This document shows positions 57,153-64,000 of a DNA stretch of 64,000 nt, piece after piece. How positions within the stretch are numbered: the stretch's first letter is position 1; every line of letters begins with the position of its first letter. This DNA is from an uncultured Sulfitobacter sp. (GTDB taxonomy: Bacteria; Pseudomonadota; Alphaproteobacteria; Rhodobacterales; Rhodobacteraceae), in contig CANLOQ010000009.1 of assembly GCA_947492925.1 (NCBI GenBank), forward strand, positions 1-64,000, given 5' to 3'. The translations under genes were made by a program, and so were the position numbers. A model generated the notes under the pieces. It had not been told where the DNA came from and made no database searches. It saw only the letters and a list, made by a program, of their open reading frames with translations.

Positions 57153-58328
57153 GTGGCCCAGAATGTCACCATAAATGCCCGTATCCGTGCCAATGCTGAA
57201 ACGCTGGCCGGGGCGCTGGAAACCCACATGCAAACGGTGTTCGCACCGGATGCCCGCAAGGAATTGCGCCTGTTTTCCGCCGGTGAGGCCGCCGATCTTC
57301 TGAACATTTCAACCAGTTTTCTGCGCAAGCTGCATTTTGACGGCAAGATCGCGGATGTCCACACCACACCCGGGGGGCGGCGGCACTATTCCGCGTCCGA
57401 TCTGGCGGGCATTCGCACCACGCTTGAAGCAACGGCCAAGACCAAGGGCAGCTATCTGCGCGGGCGCCGTCCGGGGGATGCGCTGCAGGTGCTCTCCTTT
57501 CTGAATTTCAAAGGCGGTTCGGGCAAGACGACCTCGGCGGTCCATGCTGCCCAGCGTCTGGCCCTCAAGGGTTACCGCGTGCTGTGCATCGACGTTGATC
57601 CGCAGGCCTCGCTGACCACGCTTTTCGGATACCGGCCCGAGTATGATTTCCTCGACTCCGGCACCGTCTACGATGCCATCCGCTACGAAGACCCCCTGCC
57701 CCTTTCTGCTGTGATCCAGAACACCTTTTTTCACGGCATTGATCTGGCCCCCGGCGGGCTGATGTTGCAGGAATTCGAACACGAGACGCCGCAAGCGCTG
57801 ATCAACAACACACCGCCGCCCTTCTTTGCACGGCTGGCAACCGCGATCAGCGAGGTTGAGCAGGATTATGACGTGGTGATCTTTGATTGCCCGCCGCAGC
57901 TTGGCTATCTGACGATGTCGGCGCTTTGTGCGTCAACCGGCGTGCTGATCACCGTGGTACCCAACATGCTTGATGTCGCTTCCATGTCGCAGTTTCTGCA
58001 GATGAGCGCGGATTTGCTGGATGTCGTCTCGGGTGCCGGCGCGTCAATGGAATTTGATTTCCTGCGCTTTCTAATCAACCGGTATGAGCCGAACGACGGG
58101 CCGCAACAGCAGGTCCTTGCCTTTCTGCGCCAGCTTTTCGCGGATGAGGTGATGGTGGCACCGATGCTGAAATCCACCGCAATCTCGGATGCCGGGCTGA
58201 CCCACCAGACAATTTATGAAGTGGACCGCGCGCAGTTTCACCGCAACACTTATGACCGTGCGGTCGATTCACTCAATCTTGTGAACGATGAGATTGAAAC
58301 GCTCATTCAGAAAGCATGGGGGCGCTGA
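57153..58328 (+). CDS. repA: RepA, ParA-type partition ATPase of the repABC module
   Basis: RepA drives plasmid segregation and represses the repABC operon. The 391-residue protein has an N-terminal helix-turn-helix (LFSAGEAADLLNISTSFLRK), a deviant Walker A FKGGSGKTTSA, DVDPQASLT and FDCPPQLGYLTMSAL. The GTG at 57153 was chosen because it has AAGAGAG upstream and gives the usual RepA N-terminus (NARIRANAETLAGALETHMQ); an ATG at 57078 would add 25 basic residues not expected in the family. repB starts inside its stop codon (TGATG). Confidence 0.94.
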   Translation: MAQNVTINARIRANAETLAGALETHMQTVFAPDARKELRLFSAGEAADLLNISTSFLRKLHFDGKIADVHTTPGGRRHYSASDLAGIRTTLEATAKTKGSYLRGRRPGDALQVLSFLNFKGGSGKTTSAVHAAQRLALKGYRVLCIDVDPQASLTTLFGYRPEYDFLDSGTVYDAIRYEDPLPLSAVIQNTFFHGIDLAPGGLMLQEFEHETPQALINNTPPPFFARLATAISEVEQDYDVVIFDCPPQLGYLTMSALCASTGVLITVVPNMLDVASMSQFLQMSADLLDVVSGAGASMEFDFLRFLINRYEPNDGPQQQVLAFLRQLFADEVMVAPMLKSTAISDAGLTHQTIYEVDRAQFHRNTYDRAVDSLNLVNDEIETLIQKAWGR

Positions 58329-59278
58329 TGGCACGCAAAGGCATTCTAACCGGTACGACAGGCACGGCCAAACCCCCTGCCCGCCCCAAAGCCGCGCCGC
58401 GCGGTGCCGTGGGCGCGCTGCAATCCTCGCTGACCAAGCTGCAGGAAAACGCGGTTCAGGAAATCGACAGCGGGCTGATTGATGATGCGGGGTTCGAGGA
58501 CCGGCTGGGCATCGACAGCGCCGCGCAACGGCAATTGCGCGCCAGTCTTGAGACCTACGGCCAACAGGTGCCCGTGCTGTTGCGGCCCCACGCCAAAACC
58601 CCGGGCCGGTTCGAGATTGTCTATGGCCGCCGCCGTCTGGCCGCGCTCAAGGATCTGGGCCTGCCGGTCAAGGCGATGGTGCGCCAGCTGGACGATCACG
58701 CGCTGGTCATGGCGCAAGGGCAGGAAAACACCGCGCGGCAGGACCTGTCTTTCATCGAAAAGGCCAGCTTTGCCGCGCAACTGAAATCAGCCGGTTATGA
58801 ACGGCAGACAATCGCGGACGCGCTGAGTATCGATTTGCCCATGCTCAGCCGCATGCTGACCGTGGGCGAGGCGTTTGACCTGAAATTCCTGCGCCAGATC
58901 GGGGCCGCCCCCGGCATCGGACGCGACCGCTGGCTGGCGCTGGTCAAGCTGGTCAAGGATCCCGCCGCCCGTGCGCGCGCGGGCAATTACATGCGCACAC
59001 CAGATTTTGGCGCAATGGATTCAGACGCGCGGTTCAATGCCGTGTTTGAGCGCGCAACGGGCAAGACGGCTGGCAAACAGACCAAGGCCCGCGCGTCTTC
59101 TGCACGCGCTTTGCGCACAAGCAAAGGGCAGGCGCTGGCAGAACTGCGCACCACCGGCAAGGGTGTCACAATGACCCTGCCCTCCCGCAACGCCGAAGGG
59201 TTTGACGACTGGTTCGCACAGCACGCCGAAACCCTGATGCAAGAAATTCACGACCGCTGGAAAAAAGAACGGTCCTGA
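58328..59278 (+). CDS. repB: RepB, ParB-type centromere-binding protein
   Basis: The 316-residue protein binds parS and stimulates RepA. It has the ParB N-domain (DDAGFEDRLGIDSAAQ, VLLRPHAKTPGRFEIVYGRR), the QGQENTARQDLSFIEKASFA box and a helix-turn-helix (ERQTIADALSIDLPMLSRML). Length is usual for alphaproteobacterial RepB. It overlaps repA by one base and is followed by the 182-bp region carrying the antisense RNA. Confidence 0.94.
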   Translation: MARKGILTGTTGTAKPPARPKAAPRGAVGALQSSLTKLQENAVQEIDSGLIDDAGFEDRLGIDSAAQRQLRASLETYGQQVPVLLRPHAKTPGRFEIVYGRRRLAALKDLGLPVKAMVRQLDDHALVMAQGQENTARQDLSFIEKASFAAQLKSAGYERQTIADALSIDLPMLSRMLTVGEAFDLKFLRQIGAAPGIGRDRWLALVKLVKDPAARARAGNYMRTPDFGAMDSDARFNAVFERATGKTAGKQTKARASSARALRTSKGQALAELRTTGKGVTMTLPSRNAEGFDDWFAQHAETLMQEIHDRWKKERS

Positions 59279-59323
59279 ATATGAGGAAGTAGAAACTGAC
59301 AGGAGGCACGACCCCAAGACCGC

Positions 59324-59358
59324 AAAAGAAAAGCCCCCCAGGACGGATCCCGGAAGGC
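59324..59358 (-). terminator. Rho-independent terminator of the ctRNA
   Basis: An 11-bp stem with a four-base loop (59333-59358) is followed by TTTTCTTTT on the minus strand. The same stem is the likely contact region with the repBC mRNA. Confidence 0.8.
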
Positions 59359-59375
59359 CAATCTTAGACTTCGCA
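59324..59375 (-). ncRNA. Counter-transcribed RNA (incompatibility RNA) between repB and repC
   Basis: On the minus strand a TTGACA box is followed after 17-18 bases by CTATCT/TATCTC. About 50 bases later comes an 11-bp stem GCCTTCCGGGA/TCCTGGGGGGC (with G-U pairs) with loop TCCG, followed by TTTTCTTTT. This is the position, direction and size of the ctRNA that represses repC translation in repABC plasmids. The 5' end is inferred from the promoter and may be off by a few bases. Confidence 0.8.
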
Positions 59376-59380
59376 CCTTT

Positions 59381-59410
59381 GAGATAGCCCCAATGATTCG
59401 CCTCTGTCAA
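59381..59410 (-). promoter_or_regulatory. Promoter of the ctRNA
   Basis: The minus strand has a perfect -35 TTGACA (59405-59410) and a -10 of CTATCT or TATCTC (59381-59387) at 17-18 bp spacing. It is the strongest sigma-70-like promoter I noticed in the window, as expected for an RNA that must outnumber its target. Confidence 0.75.
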
Positions 59411-59460
59411 CTCCGCCCGTAAGGGCAGGGGCCCGATAATGCTGTCTTTCGTGAAATTGA

Positions 59461-60549
59461 ATGAAACATGCGTCCCAAGTGCAACTTGGGCGGCCCCAAC
59501 CGGCTGTCCAAACCCCATCCAGCGACGGCCCGGACAAGTGGCATTTGCTAGATCAACTGACCAAGGCAGCGACAGATTTTGACCTGTCCCACCGAACGCT
59601 CGCGGTCCTAAAGGCGCTGCTTGGCTTTCTGCCCGGCCGCGCCATTCCACAGGGCCCGGGGGCGATTGTTTTTCCGTCAAACGCCACCCTTTCGCGGCGG
59701 CTGTCCGGCATGCCCGAAAGTACCCTGCGCCGCCATCTGGCCCATCTGGTGCGCAGCGGTGTTGTCAGCCGTCACGACAGCCCCAATCGCAAACGCTATG
59801 CCCGCCGTCGCGGCACGGATGTGGCGCTGGCCTTTGGCTTTGATCTGACCCCACTGCGTGCAATGGCAGCCGAACTTGACTGCCGCGCCGCCGCCCATGA
59901 CGCAGAACACGCCCGCCTGCATATTCTGCGCGATCAGGTTCTGTTGCTGCGGGCTGCGCTGGTGGACAAAGGCGGGCAGGCAGCGCTGGTCGAGGAAGCG
60001 ACAAGGCTCCTGCGCCGCAAGGCTCAATTTGATGCGCTGTCCCGGATGCACAAGAAGCTTTCAGAGGCTGTGGACAAAGCCCCGGAACCTGCAACCCCAT
60101 CGGATGAATTGAGCGCCCCTTACGACCAGAATGAGCGGCACATACAGACTTCAGATAAACCTATATTTGAATCTTTTGGGAAAGATGTGCGTGAGCTGAG
60201 CACTGATGACACAAGCCTTGAACGGCCCGTCTCTCTTGCCGATGTGCAGCAGAACTGCACCGCAGCCACCGCGTTCTTTCCAGACAGCCTTCGGGATTGG
60301 CGAGATGTCGTGCAAACCGGAGAAAGGCTTACCCCGATGCTTGGGATAGACGCACACGTGCTGGCGCAGGCACGTCGTATAATGGGGCTGGAACGAGCAA
60401 GCATTGTGGTGCTTTGCATCCTTGAACGGATCAATCACATCCGATCCCCCGGTGCGTATCTGCGGCATTTGTGTAAACTAGCAGAGAATGGAGAGTTTTC
60501 GGTCTGGCCGATGCTTCGGGCGCTGTCAGGTCGCGAAATTGTCAGCTGA
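59461..60549 (+). CDS. repC: RepC, replication initiator
   Basis: RepC is the essential initiator of repABC replicons and works at an origin inside its own gene. The 362-residue protein has the N-terminal winged-helix region (LLDQLTKAATDFDLSHRTLA, IVFPSNATLSRRLSGMPEST, LRRHLAHLVRSGVVSRHDSP, NRKRYARR) and the conserved C-terminal part (HVLAQARRIMGLERASIVVL, RSPGAYLRHLCKLAENGEFS). The codons around 60150-60183 (TTCAGATAAACCTATATTTG) are AT-rich compared with the rest and match the expected oriV position. A 7-bp hairpin lies a few codons after the start. Confidence 0.94.
   Translation: MKHASQVQLGRPQPAVQTPSSDGPDKWHLLDQLTKAATDFDLSHRTLAVLKALLGFLPGRAIPQGPGAIVFPSNATLSRRLSGMPESTLRRHLAHLVRSGVVSRHDSPNRKRYARRRGTDVALAFGFDLTPLRAMAAELDCRAAAHDAEHARLHILRDQVLLLRAALVDKGGQAALVEEATRLLRRKAQFDALSRMHKKLSEAVDKAPEPATPSDELSAPYDQNERHIQTSDKPIFESFGKDVRELSTDDTSLERPVSLADVQQNCTAATAFFPDSLRDWRDVVQTGERLTPMLGIDAHVLAQARRIMGLERASIVVLCILERINHIRSPGAYLRHLCKLAENGEFSVWPMLRALSGREIVS
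59474..59490 (+). promoter_or_regulatory. Hairpin at the start of the repC coding region
   Basis: CCCAAGT-GCA-ACTTGGG has perfect 7-bp arms and begins 14 bases inside repC. It may belong to the mRNA structure that hides the repC start when ctRNA binds. The loop is short (three bases) but possible. Confidence 0.45.
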
Positions 60550-60620
60550 CAATCTAAATCTCATAACAAATTCAGTGTGTTAAAGCTCAATCACTCTGAC
60601 AATCCCGGCTTTCCGTCTGA

Positions 60621-60634
60621 TTTTGCGCGCAAAA
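60621..60634. promoter_or_regulatory. Perfect palindrome downstream of repC, parS candidate
   Basis: TTTTGCGCGCAAAA is a 14-bp perfect palindrome 72 bases after the repC stop. repABC plasmids usually carry short palindromic parS sites before repA or after repC. A related shorter core TTTGCGCAAA lies before repA at 56836-56845. Confidence 0.5.
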
Positions 60635-60702
60635 CTGCGCTGTACACCCGAAGTTAAAGAATGGCCACTACCAGAACCCAAACGTATGAAGGAGCCTTGC
60701 GG

Positions 60703-63039
60703 ATGGCCACCGGAGAATCCCTTTCGAAACAGATTTCAGTCATCAGTAAATCCCTAATCGGTGGTCTTCTGGTGCTGACCGCCTTTGCGGTTCTGATCTC
60801 GCTTCTGATCCGCGCAACATTTGTCGAATACCGGGCCGCCTCCACCACCAGCTTGACTGCCAGCGTCATGTCACAACATTTGCTCAACGCACGGGTCGCC
60901 GCGATCAAATGGCGGCTGACATCAGATCCGGCCTTTGTCGACGCCTTCCGCGAAAGCAAAACCCGGCTGAAAGACGCGGCCGCCACATCTGACACCGATT
61001 TACGCCAGATTGCCGATGGGATGGAAAGCTACAAAAAAGCCTTTGATGCGATGTTGGCCGCGCGCACACAGAACATCGCAGCCGCACAGGAACTGAGAGA
61101 AGGGGGGTTGGCCGCGCGCCGGGCCATCACTGACATCATGGGCGCGGCGTTTCTCAGCGGGGATGCAACGGCGGCGTATAATGCGGGCAAAGCGCAGGAA
61201 GCGTTGATGCTGGGCCGCTATTACATGTCGCGTTTCCGCCGGTCCGAAACACCTGCGGACTATGACCGCTCGGTTCAGGAAATCGAAAATGCACGCGACC
61301 ATCTCAATACCCTGGTTAGCGCTGCCCGTACCTCCAGCCGCCGCGAGATGATCGAGGGTGCCTTTGCGGGTCTGACGACCTTTGCTGCGAACCAGGGAAC
61401 CATCAACAGCCATATCACCGCAGAACTGGCGGCGCGCGACACCTTTGACGCAATCGGTCCAAAATTGATCGCTGACATGCAGGCCCTCACGCAATCCCTG
61501 ACGGACCAACAGAACACCCTTGGCGCGCGCGGGCAGTCACTGGCGACATGGGCTGTGATCATCACGCTTCTGGCTGCTGCCGCCATCGTCTGTACTGGCT
61601 GGTACATCTCGCGCCGCCAGTCCCGCCGGATCACCTCCGCGTTCGAAGCATCGGTGCAAACCATGACCCAAATCGCAGAAGGCGACCTGAAAGCGCAGGT
61701 GATGCATGGCGATCTGGACAATGAAATCGGGCGGATGGCGCGCGCGCTTGAGGTCTTTAAATCAAACGGCATCGCCGCCATCGAGGCAACGGCCCGCGAA
61801 CGACAGGCCGAAGAGCATCGCAAGCAGGCAGAAGAAACCGCCGCAGCGGAGCGGGAACAGCAAAAAGCCGTAGATCAGGCACGCGTAGAGGCGCAGCGCC
61901 GCGAAATGATCTCATCGCTCAGCACATCATTGGGGGCGGTGGTGTCTGCCGCGTCGGCAGGTGATTTTTCCAAACGGGTCACTGTGGATTTTTCGGATAA
62001 GGAACTGGGCGCATTGGCCGATGATGTGAACCTGCTGGTCAGGAATGTCGAACACGGTATCGCCGCTGCTGGCACCGCTTTGGGCCGGGTGGCAAGTGGT
62101 GATCTGACACAGGAAATGGAAGGCCGGTTCGAAGGGGCCTTTGCACAGTTGCAGACCGATACAAACCGGATGATTGCCCGGCTGAAAGAACTGATCGGTG
62201 GCATGACGGGCAGCACCGAAAACCTTGCTGCCTCATCCTCCGAATTGCGCGAAACCTCTGACATCCTGTCCAAACAGGCGGAACAGAATGCCGCGGCGCT
62301 GGAAGAAACCTCTGCTGCTCTGGAAGAACTTTCTGCCAGCATCAAACAGGTGGACCGCAACATTTCGGACGCCAACACAAACGCACAGATCACCAAGGAC
62401 GCCGCCCAGCAGGGCCGCGCCGTGGCGTCGGATGCTGCCGATGCAATGACCCGGATACAGGATGCATCAACAGAGATTTCCAAGGTTGTCGGCGTGATCA
62501 ACGACATCTCGTTTCAGATCAACCTGCTGGCGCTGAACGCAGGGGTGGAAGCCGCCCGGGCCGGCGATGCGGGGCGTGGCTTTGCCGTGGTCGCGTCCGA
62601 AGTACGGCAATTGGCCCAGCGGGCGACCGAAGCCTCAGGCGAAATTGCGACCGTGATCGGCCAGTGCGACGCTGCCGTCGTGGAAGGCGTGCAGAAGGTC
62701 AAGGATGCAGAGGTGTCTTTGCAGGACATCTCGGATTCAGTGGTGGATGTATCGGGCGGTATTTCGGATGTGGCGCGCGCGATTTCAGAGCAGGTTGGCG
62801 TGGTGTCCGACATCAATGTGGCGGTGGCGCAGATCGACAAGAACACCCAGAAACAGGCAATGTCTTATCAGGAAATGACAACCACCAGTGCCCTTTTGTC
62901 AGCCGAATCCGAAACCCTGAAAGAGGCAAGCAGCCGCTTCAACACCGGTGCTCAGGTAATCGCGATAGCGCACAAGCGCGCCCCCGCCGCACCGCCGGTC
63001 CCCGACGCGTTGGCAAGCGGAGACTGGGAGCGTTTCTGA
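60703..63039 (+). CDS. Methyl-accepting chemotaxis protein
   Basis: This inner-membrane chemoreceptor of about 778 residues has TM1 near 17-36 ([20 protein letters not shown]), a periplasmic helical sensor of about 240 residues, TM2 near 281-301 ([20 protein letters not shown]), a HAMP region, a coiled coil rich in E/Q/A, a second HAMP-like segment ([20 protein letters not shown]) and the signalling hairpin with [20 protein letters not shown]. The chain ends G-D-W-E-R-F, which fits the x-W-x-x-F pentapeptide that tethers CheR/CheB. The ATG at 60703 has AAGGAG upstream; one at 60661 is also in frame. No other che gene is in the window. Confidence 0.93.
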   Translation: MATGESLSKQISVISKSLIGGLLVLTAFAVLISLLIRATFVEYRAASTTSLTASVMSQHLLNARVAAIKWRLTSDPAFVDAFRESKTRLKDAAATSDTDLRQIADGMESYKKAFDAMLAARTQNIAAAQELREGGLAARRAITDIMGAAFLSGDATAAYNAGKAQEALMLGRYYMSRFRRSETPADYDRSVQEIENARDHLNTLVSAARTSSRREMIEGAFAGLTTFAANQGTINSHITAELAARDTFDAIGPKLIADMQALTQSLTDQQNTLGARGQSLATWAVIITLLAAAAIVCTGWYISRRQSRRITSAFEASVQTMTQIAEGDLKAQVMHGDLDNEIGRMARALEVFKSNGIAAIEATARERQAEEHRKQAEETAAAEREQQKAVDQARVEAQRREMISSLSTSLGAVVSAASAGDFSKRVTVDFSDKELGALADDVNLLVRNVEHGIAAAGTALGRVASGDLTQEMEGRFEGAFAQLQTDTNRMIARLKELIGGMTGSTENLAASSSELRETSDILSKQAEQNAAALEETSAALEELSASIKQVDRNISDANTNAQITKDAAQQGRAVASDAADAMTRIQDASTEISKVVGVINDISFQINLLALNAGVEAARAGDAGRGFAVVASEVRQLAQRATEASGEIATVIGQCDAAVVEGVQKVKDAEVSLQDISDSVVDVSGGISDVARAISEQVGVVSDINVAVAQIDKNTQKQAMSYQEMTTTSALLSAESETLKEASSRFNTGAQVIAIAHKRAPAAPPVPDALASGDWERF

Positions 63040-63507
63040 ATTGCCAAGGGCTACGTTTGATGCGTGAACCGAAAAGAACAGGATCGCCCTTGATCTTTCG
63101 GTCGCGGGTTATACTGGCACAAAAACAGAGCCTAACTTGGCGTTTTCGCAAAAGCTTATCGTCATGCGCTTTCGACGAAACTTTCCTGAGAGATTGCTTC
63201 TAATAAGGATGTTTTGGGTAGGCCAACCCAATAGGGCTGGCAGAAACCCTCCGCCGTGCCAGAGCTGACATCACGCTGAGCAGGTCTTTCATTTGACGGC
63301 ATTCGGCCCGAAATTCTGGTGCCCTGCGTTCCCAGCCCTAAACCGGACAAAGACGCAAAAACCCACAGGGCAGGGGGCACGGTCTGCCGCGACGGCGGCA
63401 GGCATCCTCTTACCGGTCCGCCACATCTTTGCAGGGGCAGGGCACTGTGCAACACCGCTGCCGGCCCGGTCCTCTGGCACCGTGCGCCGGCAACACGGCT
63501 AATCCCG
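63040..63507. other. Convergent intergenic region without a recognised gene
   Basis: The 468 bases between the chemoreceptor and the gamma-glutamyltransferase genes hold a hairpin ACCGAAA...TTTCGGT (63068-63102), likely the end of the chemoreceptor transcript, and a strong GC hairpin CTGCCGC-GACG-GCGGCAG (63384-63401). Short frames here have no family resemblance. A small RNA cannot be excluded. Confidence 0.45.
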
Positions 63508-64000
63508 TCAATACCCCATCGCGCAGCCGTCCTTGCGCGGATCTGACCCAGCGATCAGCACACCGGCGTCATGGTCAATCTCGATGATCTGGCCACCCCC
63601 GTGTGGCATGTCTGTCCAGCCCACGGCATGCCCTTTGGCCGCCAACCCATCGTAAAGTGCCTGACCCAGCGGAGGCTCGATCTCTATCGTGCCTTCGGGT
63701 GACCAGAACACGCGCCCCGACTCCAACGCCTGCTGGGGGTCCATGCCAAAATCAATCATATTGGTGATGACATGCGCGTGACCTGCGGGCTGGTACTGTC
63801 CGCCCATCACCCCAAAGCAATAGCGCGGCTTGCCGTCCTGCATGCCCATCGCGGGAATGATCGTGTGCAGGGGGCGTTTGCCGCCTTCGATCGTGTTGGG
63901 ATGGCCCGGTTCAACCCGAAATCCGGCACCACGGTTTTGCAGGGTAATCCCCGTCTTGTCGGTGACGATACCCGACCCAAAGCCCTTGAACACCGAATTG
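63508..64000 (-). CDS. Gamma-glutamyltransferase, C-terminal part only
   Basis: The frame enters from the right edge and ends at 63508. The visible 163 codons are the small-subunit part of the GGT/Ntn family: NSVFKGFGSGIV, GGKRPLHTIIPAM, GVMGGQYQPAGHAHVITNMI, DFGMDPQQALESGRVFW and PHGGGQIIEID. The catalytic threonine and N-terminal subunit would lie beyond the window. The enzyme moves or hydrolyses gamma-glutamyl groups, often in the periplasm. It is cut only by the window edge and nothing suggests a pseudogene. Confidence 0.9.
   Translation of the reverse strand, partial: NSVFKGFGSGIVTDKTGITLQNRGAGFRVEPGHPNTIEGGKRPLHTIIPAMGMQDGKPRYCFGVMGGQYQPAGHAHVITNMIDFGMDPQQALESGRVFWSPEGTIEIEPPLGQALYDGLAAKGHAVGWTDMPHGGGQIIEIDHDAGVLIAGSDPRKDGCAMGY

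Noticed and set aside
63200-63500. Cobalamin-type riboswitch in the structured GC-rich spacer
   Set aside because: Some GC stems resemble parts of such elements, but the conserved core could not be aligned, and the region lies at the 3' ends of two convergent genes rather than in a leader.
63508-64000. Truncated gamma-glutamyltransferase pseudogene
   Set aside because: The frame continues to the last base of the window with family sequence (N-S-V-F-K-G), so the truncation is only the window edge.

Overview
The window looks like part of an extrachromosomal replicon (plasmid or chromid) of a Roseobacter-group alphaproteobacterium. A complete repABC replication/partition module with its antisense RNA lies at 57.1-60.5 kb. 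The GC-rich codon use, tightly overlapping operons (ATGA and TGATG junctions) and the 21-bp CCCGGATCAAGTCCGGG-type palindromes fit that group. No tRNA, rRNA, CRISPR array or intact insertion sequence was recognised.

Region 1 (0-3 kb): the start of a secreted protein cut by the left edge, an AT-rich spacer, a TesB-type thioesterase, a small membrane protein and a divergent XRE/MmyB-type regulator. Region 2 (3-10.7 kb, minus strand): a beta-oxidation-like operon read from acyl-CoA ligase through 3-hydroxyacyl-CoA dehydrogenase, enoyl-CoA hydratase, acyl-CoA dehydrogenase and two SDRs to a VOC protein and a gamma-type carbonic anhydrase homologue. No thiolase is present.

Region 3 (10.9-34.5 kb) is the most interesting metabolic block. 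A GntR/FCD regulator is followed by an MgsABC/GlxBCD-like set (split glutamate synthase), a class-I amidotransferase, a VapBC pair, an FAD amine oxidase-like protein and a PuuA/GMAS-like glutamine synthetase. Next come three bacterial-microcompartment shell proteins (BMC-P, BMC-H, BMC-T) interleaved with an opine-dehydrogenase-like protein, a CoA-acylating aldehyde dehydrogenase, a malate/lactate dehydrogenase with a long N-terminal extension and a Rid-family protein. A complete Liv-type ABC transporter, HyuA/HyuB and an HpcH/HpaI aldolase follow. Four copies of a TACTGTATACAG-type palindrome lie only at the promoters of gntR, the Mgs-like operon, the oxidase/glutamine-synthetase divergent pair and the transporter operon, so the whole block is probably one regulon. 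I infer a metabolosome that captures an aldehyde released from a glutamylated or N-glutamyl amine; the substrate is unknown.

Region 4 (34.6-56.6 kb, minus strand): one gene encodes a 6180-residue secreted protein of about 45 DUF11-type repeats, and a 1151-residue outer-membrane beta-barrel gene follows after 12 bp. They are probably a two-component surface structure. Region 5 (56.6-64 kb): a DnaA-box hairpin, repA, repB, a ctRNA, repC, a candidate parS, a chemoreceptor ending in a CheR-type pentapeptide, and the 3' part of a gamma-glutamyltransferase cut by the right edge.
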